Assembly: GCA_035551995.1 (NCBI GenBank)
Contig: DASZME010000086.1
Coordinates: 1 to 64,000, forward strand
DNA from: RYN-428 sp035551995
GTDB lineage: Bacteria > Planctomycetota > Phycisphaerae > Tepidisphaerales > Tepidisphaeraceae
Direction: 5' to 3'
Length of the DNA stretch: 64,000 bases
A program made the position numbers and the translations under genes. The notes under the pieces were generated by a model, which ran no database searches, was not told the origin of the DNA, and saw only the letters and a list, made by a program, of their open reading frames with translations. This document shows positions 51,858-61,226 of this stretch, in pieces (position 1 is the first letter of the stretch; every line of letters starts with the position of its first letter).

Positions 51858-52310
51858 ATGGACATTCATACCTCACGATTCGGGACGCTCGCGGTGGAAG
51901 ACGAGCGCGTGATGACCTTCCCCAACGGACTTCTCGGATTCCCGAATCACACGCGTTTCGCGCTGATTCAGGCGGGTAGCGAGAATTACTTTTTTTGGCT
52001 GCAATCGGTCGACGAGCCGAACCTCGCATTCGTCGTCACCGATCCGGTCATTTTCTTCAAGGACTACCATGTGCCGGTCCGGGAAGAATTGCAGCAGGAG
52101 TTGCGCCTGGGCGATCCGTCCTTCGTGCAGGTGTTCGCCATCTGCAACAAGGTCGGGGAGTGGCTCACCGGGAACCTTCTGGGTCCGATCGTGGTGAACG
52201 CCGAGAATCGCCTGGCGCAGCAGGTTGTCCTGACGGACAAGAAATGGACGACGCGCCAGCCGCTGCTGAAGCTCCAGACGACGGAAATGCCGCTGGCCAG
52301 GTCGGCCTGA
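51858..52310 (+). CDS. fliW: Flagellar assembly factor FliW
   Basis: Start set at ATG 51858, with GGAG 5 nt upstream; the open frame begins at 51606 but that part is not conserved. The 150-residue protein has the FliW hallmarks 'MTFPNGLLGFPNHTRFALIQ', 'FFWLQSVDEPNLAFVVTDP' and 'GPIVVNAENRLAQQVVL'. In Bacillus and Campylobacter FliW binds either flagellin or CsrA; when flagellin is exported, free FliW inhibits CsrA and flagellin translation resumes. Both partners are the next two genes. Confidence 0.93.
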   Translation: MDIHTSRFGTLAVEDERVMTFPNGLLGFPNHTRFALIQAGSENYFFWLQSVDEPNLAFVVTDPVIFFKDYHVPVREELQQELRLGDPSFVQVFAICNKVGEWLTGNLLGPIVVNAENRLAQQVVLTDKKWTTRQPLLKLQTTEMPLARSA

Positions 52311-52426
52311 AGTCCGACTGGCGGCGAATATAATCGGATCGGGCCGGGCGGTCGTTATGCCCGGGCCGTTCGATCGCGCGACAAGGATGTCGCGCGGAGA
52401 TGGGGTTATCCAGGAAGGAGCCAGTG

Positions 52427-52681
52427 ATGCTGGTGCTGTCAAGACAGCGCGACGAGACGATCATGATCGGGGACAACATCGAAGTTACCGTGGTCGATAT
52501 CCGCGGCGACAAGGTGCGTCTGGGGATCAACGCCCCCAAGGAGATCAGCGTCCATCGCAAGGAAGTTTACGACGCCATCCGCCGCGAGAACCGCGCGGCG
52601 GCGCAGGTGAAACCCGAGGATCTTTCGGGACTTGGAAAGATCGTGCCTAAACCGCAGCCGCCGGGCGAAGAGAAGAAGTAA
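52427..52681 (+). CDS. csrA: Translational regulator CsrA
   Basis: Start set at ATG 52427, with AAGGAG 6 nt upstream. The 84-residue protein has the complete CsrA RNA-binding fold: 'MLVLSRQRDETIMIGDNIEV', 'VVDIRGDKVRLGINAPKEIS' and 'VHRKEVYDAI'. The tail after about 60 is longer than in E. coli CsrA and is Pro/Lys-rich, as in the FliW-responsive CsrA proteins. It blocks ribosome access to target mRNAs carrying GGA motifs. The flagellin leader downstream carries such motifs. Confidence 0.95.
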   Translation: MLVLSRQRDETIMIGDNIEVTVVDIRGDKVRLGINAPKEISVHRKEVYDAIRRENRAAAQVKPEDLSGLGKIVPKPQPPGEEKK

Positions 52682-52785
52682 CCGGGCCGTGTGGCCGGTG
52701 GAGAAGATCTGATATCCACCGTAACCGGCTCCTGTTCGGCGCGAGGGCGCGTCGAAGCTCTCGCGTCGGCGATTTCAGAAACCTC

Positions 52786-52808
52786 TTGGACCCGAGGAAA
52801 GGGTCCGA
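52786..52808 (+). promoter_or_regulatory. Candidate CsrA-binding hairpin in flagellin leader
   Basis: TTGGACCC-GAGGAAA-GGGTCCGA: an 8-bp stem (one G-U) that displays GAGGA in a 7-nt loop, 56 nt before the flagellin start. This is the classic high-affinity CsrA site shape. A second GGA motif is the ribosome binding site itself, giving the two-site arrangement known for B. subtilis hag. Confidence 0.65.
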
Positions 52809-52810
52809 CG

Positions 52811-52839
52811 CGGCCCGGGCGTTGACAAGGCCCGGGCTG
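52811..52839 (+). promoter_or_regulatory. Strong hairpin before flagellin ribosome binding site
   Basis: GCCCGGGC, 9-nt loop, GCCCGGGC, extended by two further pairs to a 10-bp stem. It separates the GAGGA hairpin from the ribosome binding site by 15 nt and would hold the two GGA sites close in space. It may also stabilise the mRNA. Confidence 0.55.
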
Positions 52840-52853
52840 CCTTCCGCAATCAC

Positions 52854-52858
52854 GGAGG
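52854..52858 (+). promoter_or_regulatory. Flagellin ribosome binding site, second CsrA-type GGA
   Basis: GGAGG 6 nt before ATG 52865, within ACGGAGGA, which also fits the CsrA consensus. Binding of CsrA here would block initiation. Confidence 0.6.
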
Positions 52859-52864
52859 ATTGCA

Positions 52865-54301
52865 ATGTCGCGAATTAACACAAACGTCGCATCGCTTACC
52901 GCCCAGCTTGGTCTTTCGAAGAACCAGCAGACGCTCAACACCACGTTGCAGCGCCTGAGCAGCGGCCTTCGAATCAACTCCGGCGCCGACGACCCGGCGG
53001 GGCTGATCGCCAGCGAATCGCTCAAAAGCGAAATCTCCGGCATCAATCAAGCCGTCACCAACTCGACACGCGCCGGCAATGTGCTGGCGACCGCCGAGGG
53101 CGCGCTCAACGAAGTCTCTTCGCTGCTGCTGAGCATCAAGGGCCTGGTCGTCGCGTCGGCCAACAGCGGCGCGCTCTCCCCGGCCGAAATCGCCGCCAAC
53201 CAGCTCGAAGTCGATTCGGCCGTCCAGAGCATCACCCGCATCGCCAACACGACCACCTTCGACGGCTTAAATCTCATCAACGGCAGTCTCGACTACATCA
53301 CCAGCGGCGTCAGCGCCAGCGCCATCGCGTCGGTGAGCATCGCCCAGGCGAGTTTCGGAACCGGCACGACGATTCCCGTACAGGTCAACGTGCTGACCAG
53401 CGCGCAGACCGCCGGCCTTCAGTTTCAAGCCAGCGCGATCGGCAGCTCGGTCACTCTGCAAATCGCCGGCGACGCGGGCGTGCAAACGCTCACCTTCACC
53501 AGCGGCACCAAAGCGTCGGCGATCGCGTTCGCCGTCAACAGCATCAGCGATTCCACCGGCGTCACCGCGGGCCTCATCACCTCCGGCGTTCCGACCAGCG
53601 GAATCGTGTTCCATTCGACCGGTTATGGGTCCAAAAGCTTTGTCTCCGTGACGGCGCAGTCCGGCGCAGCCTTCGCGACCGTCGATGGAACCGGCGGCGC
53701 CACCACGCGCACCGTCGGGCGCGACGCGGTCGCCACCGTCAACGGCGCCGTCGTCACCGGCGACGGCCTGAATCTGGACGTCAATACCGGCTCGCTGGAC
53801 ATGAATCTCACCCTGTCCAAAAAGTTCGGCACTGGACTGACGACCTTCGCCATCACCGGCGGCGGCGCCTTGTTTCAGCTTGGCGCCATCGTCAATTCCA
53901 ACCAACAGGTCAACCTGGGCATCGGCAGCGTCGCGGCCAGCCAACTCGGCGATTCCGATTCGGGATATCTCAATCAGATCGTCACCGGCGGCAATTCGTC
54001 GCTGGTCGGCGGGCAAGCAAGCGGCGCCGAGGCGATCGTCGAGGCGGCGATCAGCCAAGTGTCGGTGCTGCGCGGCCGCATCGGCGCCTTTGAAGAAAAC
54101 ACGTTGAACACGAACGTGGATTCGTTAAACGTCGCACTGGAAAACGTGACGGCCAGCGAAAGCTCGATCGCCGACGCGAATTTCGCCCAGGAGACCGCGA
54201 ACCTGACGCGCGCCCAGATCTTGGTACAGGCGGGAACGAGCGTGTTATCGACCGCCAACTCAACGCCGCAATCCGTCCTCACGCTGCTGCAAGGCCATTA
54301 A
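52865..54301 (+). CDS. fliC: Flagellin
   Basis: A 478-residue filament subunit. The D0/D1 N-terminus is conserved ('MSRINTNVASLTAQLGLSKN', 'LQRLSSGLRINSGADDPAGL'), as is the C-terminus ('SSIADANFAQETANLTRAQI', 'LVQAGTSVLSTANSTPQSVL'). The central 150-380 region is Gly/Ser/Thr/Ala-rich and holds one flagellin-IN-type repeat ('TLQIAGDAGVQTLTFTSGTK'). Its leader carries the CsrA-type hairpins and its 3' end a strong terminator, so it can be expressed as a separate abundant transcript. Confidence 0.95.
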   Translation: MSRINTNVASLTAQLGLSKNQQTLNTTLQRLSSGLRINSGADDPAGLIASESLKSEISGINQAVTNSTRAGNVLATAEGALNEVSSLLLSIKGLVVASANSGALSPAEIAANQLEVDSAVQSITRIANTTTFDGLNLINGSLDYITSGVSASAIASVSIAQASFGTGTTIPVQVNVLTSAQTAGLQFQASAIGSSVTLQIAGDAGVQTLTFTSGTKASAIAFAVNSISDSTGVTAGLITSGVPTSGIVFHSTGYGSKSFVSVTAQSGAAFATVDGTGGATTRTVGRDAVATVNGAVVTGDGLNLDVNTGSLDMNLTLSKKFGTGLTTFAITGGGALFQLGAIVNSNQQVNLGIGSVAASQLGDSDSGYLNQIVTGGNSSLVGGQASGAEAIVEAAISQVSVLRGRIGAFEENTLNTNVDSLNVALENVTASESSIADANFAQETANLTRAQILVQAGTSVLSTANSTPQSVLTLLQGH

Positions 54302-54343
54302 CCCTTAGAATCGTTAAGGTCGCCATCGTCGTTACAATCCGTC

Positions 54344-54380
54344 AAAGGCGAAAACCGAAAGAACCGGTTTTCGCCTTTTT
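54344..54380 (+). terminator. Intrinsic terminator of the flagellin gene
   Basis: A perfect 14-bp stem AAAGGCGAAAACCG with its complement, a 7-nt loop, running into TTTTT. It lies 43 bp after the flagellin stop. Confidence 0.9.
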
Positions 54381-54518
54381 CATTTCCGCGCGCCGCCACA
54401 AAAATCGTCACGGGCTTTCCCGCGTTGAATGTTCGGCGTAATATCGGAAGTCGCCGCACGCAATTGACGTGTGGACGGCTACCCAACCGATCGCACCGCC
54501 GCGCAAAGTGAGGACGGC

Positions 54519-54935
54519 ATGGATGTTTCAGTAGCCCGTCACCAATCCAATTCGAATCGCGCCGACGCGGCGCGCCCCACCAATGCCTCCGCGAGTTCCT
54601 CGGGCGCGCCCTCGCAGACGCCATTGGCTTCCGCCCGGCGATTGTCTCCGCTACCCTACGGCATCCTCACTGGAATCGCGGCCGCGGCGTCCATCGCGTT
54701 TACCGCCTGCTGCATGGCGTCAGTGGCGGGCCGATTGGGTCCGGGGAGACGTTACCTGAACGGGGCGATCCTCCTGGTTTCACTTGGCGTGGGCATCTAT
54801 GTCGGCGTTCGCGCCTGGCAGAAGCGAAAGGCCCCGCTTCCGCTTTTCGTGGGCCGATGTCCCGACTGCGGACGCGAATCGACGGCCGGGGAAGAGCGAT
54901 GTTCGCTTTGCGGTCGACCCGCACAAGGAGTTTGA
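54519..54935 (+). CDS. Two-helix membrane protein with zinc ribbon
   Basis: Start placed at ATG 54519; the open frame reaches back to 54471. The 138-residue protein has a disordered Ser/Ala-rich start, two membrane helices ('ILTGIAAAASIAFTACCMAS' and 'LNGAILLVSLGVGIYVGVRA') and a C-terminal zinc ribbon with 'CPDCG' and 'CSLCG'. The ribbon would face the cytoplasm if the N-terminus does. No family recognised. It follows the flagellin terminator and so is transcribed separately. Confidence 0.65.
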   Translation: MDVSVARHQSNSNRADAARPTNASASSSGAPSQTPLASARRLSPLPYGILTGIAAAASIAFTACCMASVAGRLGPGRRYLNGAILLVSLGVGIYVGVRAWQKRKAPLPLFVGRCPDCGRESTAGEERCSLCGRPAQGV

Positions 54936-55095
54936 GTAAACGCGAATACAGACTTGTTGTGTATGTCGGGTACGACGTCAGTATCGCTTTTGTTTTCACG
55001 CTTGGGGGGGTAAATTCAGCCCAATTATCTCAAGGGAACTAATTGATCGCGGCCCGTTCGTGATGGGCGGGATACATTGTTCGCGGGAGGTGGCG

Positions 55096-57307
55096 ATGCA
55101 CGGTGCGGGACGGAAGAAACTCGGATTCGCATATTGGGTTCTGGTAGGCGTCGTTATCGGTTTCTGTTCGACGCCATTGAGGGCCGGCAACAGTATCTTC
55201 GATGACGACTGGAGGCCACCTAAACCTTCGCCTGCTTCATCCCCCGCCGACAACAGCGCCGAAGACTCCTCTCGATTCTGGGCCTGCGATACATTCCGAA
55301 CAATCCCAAGTCGAGGCGCCGGCGAAAGGGTCCTCTCTCCCATCAGTTCCCTCACTCCCAGGTAGCCGAATAAATCCGGCCCCCCAACCGCCGGGGGTCG
55401 CGCGATCAGTCCCCTCAGATGCTGACCTCGCGAAATCGCGAGCATTACTTAAGGAGGCATTTGCAGCCCAATTGGCCGACGCAAGCATCCCGGGGCGGCG
55501 TAAGCTCGCCAGGACATTGTTGGATGCGGTACCCAGGAACAGCGACAACCCAGTGGATCAATATGCATTGATCGTCGGCGGCATTAAGGCCGCAAAGGAA
55601 GGCGCCAGCCTGCCCCTGTGCTTTGAGGCAGTGGATTTGCTGGCAACGATGTACGACGTCGGCGCGCTCCGCGCAAAGACAGACGTGGCGCTCGCGATTG
55701 CCCTCAAAGGCGACTCCCGTTCCAGTGCCGCCGACAATGCAGCGGCAGCGATCAAGTTCGTTGACGAGCTTGTTCGTCACGAGGATTTCGCCTCTGCGGA
55801 AAAATTAACTGGCCTGTTGAGACCGGTCGTCGCGATGTACCCAGATCTTGGCGCACAACTCGGCGGGCGTTCTAAGCAAATCGACGACGTCACGACAGCG
55901 ATTGCTCAACTCCGGGTAACGCCAAAAGATCCTGCCGCCAATCTTACCGTAGGTCTATACTACATTCTGGTGTTGGACCGGTGGGAGAAGGCGACGACAT
56001 TTTTAGCGAGTGGATCGGATCCGGAGATTTCAAAGGCCGCGTCTGATGAGATTGGGGTGGCGAGGCTTTCCGGGGGCGTAGCCGAAGTCGGCAACGAATG
56101 GTGGACCGCGGCGGAAAAGCAACAGGAGCCAATGCGAGGGAAGTTCCGCGCGCACGCTGTGGAACTCTTTAAGGGCGCGATCGGGGGCGCGAGCGGCTTG
56201 GGCCGCAACTTGATGGAAAAACGGATCGCTGAATTCTCAGCGCTTTTGGCCGACGAGCACTCATTCAGCGAGCGCGCGACCGTTGCGGCGGGCGGCCGAG
56301 CCGTAGAATTCTTTCTCCCGCCGACAACCGGATCCCTGCGGCATGTGGCGCGTCTCGCAAATGTAGGAAGTATCCGAGTTCAGTGGTTTGGTTATCTAGC
56401 GCCCCAGACTGTCACGTCCGCATTAAAAAACGCCGGTATCAAGTGCAAGGCGACAGTCATTAAACCTTCCAACCCCAAGGCGATCGACTCATGGCTGATA
56501 GAATTATCGCGTCCGGATACTGCTTTCGCTCTTCATTGGCTTTCAATCACTGGCCCTGATGTGACTGACGCGGCCATTCAGGCTCTTTCTCGACCCGATA
56601 CCGGGCTTCGGTCACTCAATCAACTTCAGATAAGTAGCACGACCCACCTTACTGATGCTGGCATGGCAGCGCTCTCTCAACCAAATGGGGGGCTAAAGTC
56701 GCTTAAATCCCTCGCCATTTATTCTGACGCGTTGATGGACGGGGCGGTGATCGCTTTCGCCCGCCCCGACACCAGTCTGAAAGAACTCCAATCGCTGGCT
56801 CTCATTGGCACGAAGGTGACGGACGCGGCTTTACGGGAACTGACCCGTCCAGATACAGGGCTCGCGCTTCTTTCGAACTTGGAGCTACTCCGAACCGCAG
56901 TGACCGATGCGGGGTTAAAGGAACTCGCACGCCCTGATAGCGGGCTAAAGCGTATCGAGATCCTCAACGTGTCTGGATCGCGTCAACTAAGCGACGTTGG
57001 ATTGGGGGAACTTGCGCGATCCGACACGAGTCTTAAGTTACTCCGTGATTTAAACATCGAAAACACAAATTTGGGCGACGCCGGTTTCAAGATGCTCGCG
57101 CGTAAGGACAGCGGCTTGCAAAGTCTGATCGCACTAAATATCAGTGGCACTGCTGTGACGCGAGATGGTTTGATGGCCTTGGCAGCCCCCGATTCCGGGC
57201 TTCATTCTCTCTCCTCGTTGATTATTCGAGACACGAAGACGCAAATGGCCAATGCCAGCGCCGCTGCAATAAGGAAGAATCGGCCTAATCTCCGAGTCTA
57301 CAAGTAA
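55096..57307 (+). pseudogene. Secreted leucine-rich-repeat protein, frameshifted
   Basis: Two overlapping frames belong together. The first, from ATG 55096 (GGAGG upstream), encodes a signal peptide ('FAYWVLVGVVIGFCSTPLRA') and 'GNSIFDDDW' before running into non-conserved sequence and stopping at 55365. The second frame, open from 55202 to 57307, encodes the rest: a helical domain (about 70-330) and nine repeats of 27-29 residues of the form 'RPDTGLxxLxxLxLxxTxVTDAxL'. A shift at the C5 run at 55241-55245 would join them. This is either a true frameshift mutation or a sequencing indel; the long second frame argues for a recent event or an error. Confidence 0.65.
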
Positions 57308-57515
57308 GGTCGGTATTCGGGAGCAAATGTAGAATCTCGAATTTTAGAGTTCATCGCCGTCTCATCACGTGCGGAAATCGATTCGCGCGTTGAACTCAAA
57401 ACGATCTCGTCCTCCCGGCCGCCCATCGCGACTCACCACGCGTCTGCCCATGCCTGAACCGACTTTCGCGCACGCCGTTGCACCCGGTGAAATGTTTCAG
57501 AAGAAAGCGTCGGCA

Positions 57516-58478
57516 TCATTTCGCCGCAGCCGCCTCTTTCTTGGCCGGCTCTTTTTTCGTGGCGTCGGGCTTGGCCGCTTCGGCCGGTTTTTTGTCGACG
57601 TTTTTCGGGGCCGCCTGAATCTCGCGGAGCAGCGTGTTACCGCCGTCGTCGTGCGTGCGGAACTCGACCATCGAATTGGCGTGCATCGAACGCAACTCGC
57701 CGCTGACGACGGTGTCGAACACCGTCGCGGTTCCGACCGTTTTGGACGGAACCTTGACGGTGATGGTCTTGCCGCCGTCCATTTCGATATCGGCTTCGAG
57801 GGTTCTGTGGCCTTCGGGGTCCTTCTCCTTCAACTTCAAAAGCTTGCCGATCTGCGGGTCGGTGTATGGCTCGATCGCCACAAGCTTCTTTCCAGGCCCC
57901 GTCTGAACCCAATACGAGCTGCCTTCGGTCAGCTTATCGACGGCGGCGGCAATATCCGGGTCCAGTTCCATGACCCCTTTTTCGCCCCTGCGGGTTGGAA
58001 CGGCAAACGGATATTCGACGCCGAACTTCGTGAAAATAACGGTCTTGCCGGCGCCTTTTTCGAAGGTTTTGGAAAACACATAGCCGTTTTTGGTATCCTC
58101 GCCCGGCTTCAAATCATAGGGCTCGATCGAATACAACGTTGGGCCAAGGGTGCTTTCTCCATAGCCGGCCTTTACATATTCGCCCTCTTTCAGTTTCTTG
58201 ACGGCGTCGTCAACCTCCTTCTTGGGTTTGGCGGTTTCTCCCTTTTTCGGCTCGTCGTTGGGAATCGCGACTCCTTTGATTTCGGAAGTGGTCGCGCTAT
58301 GAATAATTTTTAGGCCGACGACGGTTATTCCTGAATGACCCTTGACGGTTTGATTGGGTCTGGAGCCGACATACTGAGCGACCACGTCGGCGCCGCGTTC
58401 GGGCGGCGGCGGCGCCGCCATTAACGAAACGCACGTCATAGACGAAAGTGCCGCAACGGCAAGCCACCGAAACTTCAT
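57516..58478 (-). CDS. Secreted hypothetical protein with Lys/Ala tail
   Basis: A 320-residue protein with signal peptide ('LAVAALSSMTCVSLMAAPPP'). The mature protein is rich in Lys, Glu and beta-prone segments ('VFSKTFEKGAGKTVIFTKFG', 'GGKTITVKVPSKTVGTATVF') in roughly three similar blocks. It ends in a Lys/Ala/Pro-rich tail ('KKPAEAAKPDATKKEPAKKE'). No known domain. The repeated 'YSIEPYDLKPGED' / 'VAIEPYTDPQIGK' segments suggest internal duplication of a small barrel. Envelope-associated role likely but unknown. Confidence 0.75.
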   Translation of the reverse strand: MKFRWLAVAALSSMTCVSLMAAPPPPERGADVVAQYVGSRPNQTVKGHSGITVVGLKIIHSATTSEIKGVAIPNDEPKKGETAKPKKEVDDAVKKLKEGEYVKAGYGESTLGPTLYSIEPYDLKPGEDTKNGYVFSKTFEKGAGKTVIFTKFGVEYPFAVPTRRGEKGVMELDPDIAAAVDKLTEGSSYWVQTGPGKKLVAIEPYTDPQIGKLLKLKEKDPEGHRTLEADIEMDGGKTITVKVPSKTVGTATVFDTVVSGELRSMHANSMVEFRTHDDGGNTLLREIQAAPKNVDKKPAEAAKPDATKKEPAKKEAAAAK

Positions 58479-58670
58479 TATTGTCTCCAGAAGAGGGGTC
58501 CGCTAAATACCGACTGGATAGAATATCGACTCCGGCCCGGCGCCTCAAGTAAAATCGCCGATTGATAATCCAATGCAATCCTGCACAAGGCGACAGGAGG
58601 CGACGTCTTGACGGCGACCCCTTCCTCAACAACAATTCCACCCTCCGGTTAGAAGGTCAGAAAGGAAGAC

Positions 58671-59249
58671 ATGCACCGTTCGATTGAACATCCCGCCCTT
58701 AAGCCGCTGAAGGCAAAGTTTCCCGAAGTCAAATTTCGCGTCGGCGAATTCCGCGACATGGTGACGGTTGTCGTGCCGCGGACCAATCTATTCGAGGTCT
58801 GCACATTTTTGCGGGACGATGCCGGGCTCCGCTATAACATGCTGGCCGAGTGCAACGGAGTGGACTACCTGAATTATCCCGGCGCCGAGCATCGGTTCGC
58901 CGTGAACTACGGCCTGACTTCCATCTCCAACAACAATCGCCTGTGGCTAAAGGTCTTTTTAGATCCGACGGAAGACACCTCGCCCGGCCACGACTGGCGC
59001 GACGAAGAGGTGATCGAAAAAGGAGATCCCGGCCTTAAAGTCAGCAGCGTGACCGGGGTCTGGCCCGGCGCGGAATGGATGGAACGGGAAGTGTACGATA
59101 TGTTCGGCATTATCTTTCTCAATCACCCCGACCTTCGCCGCATCCTCACCTGGAATGGCTTTGGCAGTTATCCCCTGCGAAAAGATTACCCCCTTCGCGG
59201 CATCGGCGAACGCGAACGCTATAAAATCATCACGCGCGAAGGCGCGTGA
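58671..59249 (+). CDS. nuoC: NADH-quinone oxidoreductase subunit C
   Basis: A 192-residue NuoC (30-kDa subunit) of respiratory complex I, in the peripheral arm. The signature is intact: 'EREVYDMFGIIFLNHPDLRR' followed by 'PLRKDYPLRG' near the C-terminus. Length is normal for a stand-alone NuoC. No other nuo gene lies nearby: neighbours are an unknown secreted protein and nadB, so the complex I genes are scattered in this genome. Confidence 0.93.
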   Translation: MHRSIEHPALKPLKAKFPEVKFRVGEFRDMVTVVVPRTNLFEVCTFLRDDAGLRYNMLAECNGVDYLNYPGAEHRFAVNYGLTSISNNNRLWLKVFLDPTEDTSPGHDWRDEEVIEKGDPGLKVSSVTGVWPGAEWMEREVYDMFGIIFLNHPDLRRILTWNGFGSYPLRKDYPLRGIGERERYKIITREGA

Positions 59250-59464
59250 ACGAAATGAATCCGGGACTTTCGTCGCTCCGGTATTCCGGGGCTTTTGCTC
59301 CCGGCTGTCACGGAACGCGATCGACTGCGTTGGGCGTCTCAGAGGCCGGGGTAGCCGCGACGGAATGCGGATAAGACCCTGAAGCGTTCCGACGTGTATT
59401 TCCGCGATCGCTGGTGGATGGCCGAGAGTGGAAAACTTCGGTTTCATCGTGTGATTGACACATC

Positions 59465-61132
59465 ATGTTCGATGCCATTACGCAGCGCCGTTACTTGATT
59501 CCGTTTAAGGCCGCCAGGCTTCCGCAGCAGTTCGCCGACGTGCTGGTGATCGGCGGCGGGGTGGCTGGATTGCGCGCGGCCATCGCCGCCGCGGACGAGG
59601 GCGCCGATGTTTTGATGCTCACCAAGGACACGATCGACCAGTCCAATACATGGTATGCGCAGGGGGGAATCGCGGCGGTGCTTCAGCCGGCCGACAGCTA
59701 TCAATCGCACGTCGACGACACCGAAAAAGGGGGCGCCGGGCTGTGCGATCACCGGGCGGTGGAAGTGGTCGTGAAGGAAGGGCCCGAGCGGGTTTTGGAG
59801 CTTCTGGAATGGGGAGCGAATTTCGATAAAAAAGAAGGGAATCCACATGGTCTGGCCTTCACGCGCGAAGGGGGCCATTCCTTCGCGCGCATCCTGCATG
59901 CCTTCGGCGACGCCACCGGCAAAGAGCTCGCCCAAACGCTCATCCGCACCGTTCGGAGCAAAGATCAGATTCGCGTTTCGGAAAAGAGTTTCGCCGTCGA
60001 TCTGGTGACGGACAACGGCCGTTGCCTGGGCGCGCTGGCGCTGATCGACAACCAGATCCAACTGATCTGGGCCAAGCAGACGATCATCGCCAGCGGCGGG
60101 GCGGGACAGCTTTATCGCGAAAGCACCAACCCAAGAATCGCGACCGCCGACGGTTTGGCGATGGCCTATCGCGCCGGCGCGACGCTTGAAGACATGGAGA
60201 TGGTGCAGTTTCATCCGACCACGCTCTACATCGCCGGATCAAGCCGGGCGCTGATAACCGAAGCGGTGCGCGGCGAAGGAGCGTTCCTGCTCGATCGCGA
60301 CGGCAAGCGATTTATGCCTGACTATCACGAGATGGCGGAACTGGCGCCGCGCGACGTGGTGAGCCGGGCGATCGTCGAGCAGATTCGCAAGACGCAATAC
60401 ACGCACGTTTACCTGGACGTGCGTCATCTGCCGACGCCGCAGTTTCGCGAGCGATTTCCGCAGCTGGCTCATCTCACCGATGAATTCGGCATCGACGTGA
60501 GCAAGGACTTGATACCGATTCATCCCGCCGCCCACTACATGATCGGCGGGATCGACGCCGATTTGAACGGCCGTTCGAGCCTGAGCGGGCTCTACGCGAT
60601 CGGGGAAGCGGGTTGCTCGGGGCTGCACGGCGCCAATCGTCTCGGGAGCAATTCACTGCTGGAAGGGCTGGCCTTCGGCGCCCGCGCCGGCCACGACGCC
60701 GCCCGAGCCGCCAGGGACGATTCACCGGTCTTCCCAAAGACGCTCGAATATAAAGTGCCCGCTTCCACGCGGACCGAATTGGACATCGTCGACGTCAAGA
60801 GCAGTCTGCGCAGCGTCATGTGGCGCAACGTCGGCATCGAGCGTACCGGCGAACGTCTGGATGAAACCCGCGAGATCATCGCGTTTTGGGGCCGGTACGT
60901 CATGGATAAAACATTCGATCCGTCGGTCTCGCGGGAGTTGGCGGTGGCCGGGTGGGAATTGCAAAACATGCTGACGGTCTGCTCGCTGATCACCGCCGCG
61001 GCGTACGCCCGCACCGAATCGCGCGGCGCCCACTTCCGGCTCGATTTCCCCAACCGCGACGATCAGCATTGGCGTATGCACCTGCTCTGGCGCCGGCCGA
61101 TGGAAACGCCGACCCCGAAGCCGGTGGATTAG
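59465..61132 (+). CDS. nadB: L-aspartate oxidase NadB
   Basis: A 555-residue flavoprotein that oxidises L-aspartate to iminoaspartate, the first step of NAD synthesis. The FAD-binding start is 'VLVIGGGVAGLRAAIAAADE'; 'SNTWYAQGGIAAVLQPADSY', 'EMVQFHPTTLYIAGSSRALI' and 'HPAAHYMIGGIDADLNGRSS' are conserved, as is 'SGLHGANRLGSNSLLEGLAF'. The helical C-terminal domain is complete. nadA and nadC are not adjacent. Confidence 0.94.
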   Translation: MFDAITQRRYLIPFKAARLPQQFADVLVIGGGVAGLRAAIAAADEGADVLMLTKDTIDQSNTWYAQGGIAAVLQPADSYQSHVDDTEKGGAGLCDHRAVEVVVKEGPERVLELLEWGANFDKKEGNPHGLAFTREGGHSFARILHAFGDATGKELAQTLIRTVRSKDQIRVSEKSFAVDLVTDNGRCLGALALIDNQIQLIWAKQTIIASGGAGQLYRESTNPRIATADGLAMAYRAGATLEDMEMVQFHPTTLYIAGSSRALITEAVRGEGAFLLDRDGKRFMPDYHEMAELAPRDVVSRAIVEQIRKTQYTHVYLDVRHLPTPQFRERFPQLAHLTDEFGIDVSKDLIPIHPAAHYMIGGIDADLNGRSSLSGLYAIGEAGCSGLHGANRLGSNSLLEGLAFGARAGHDAARAARDDSPVFPKTLEYKVPASTRTELDIVDVKSSLRSVMWRNVGIERTGERLDETREIIAFWGRYVMDKTFDPSVSRELAVAGWELQNMLTVCSLITAAAYARTESRGAHFRLDFPNRDDQHWRMHLLWRRPMETPTPKPVD

Positions 61133-61226
61133 ACAAAGGGCCTCTATCCGCGATGGACGCAAACGGCGTCGCGAATGACGGCGCCGTTTGCCGATAACGT
61201 CGCTACCGTTGTAGGAATGGATCACC

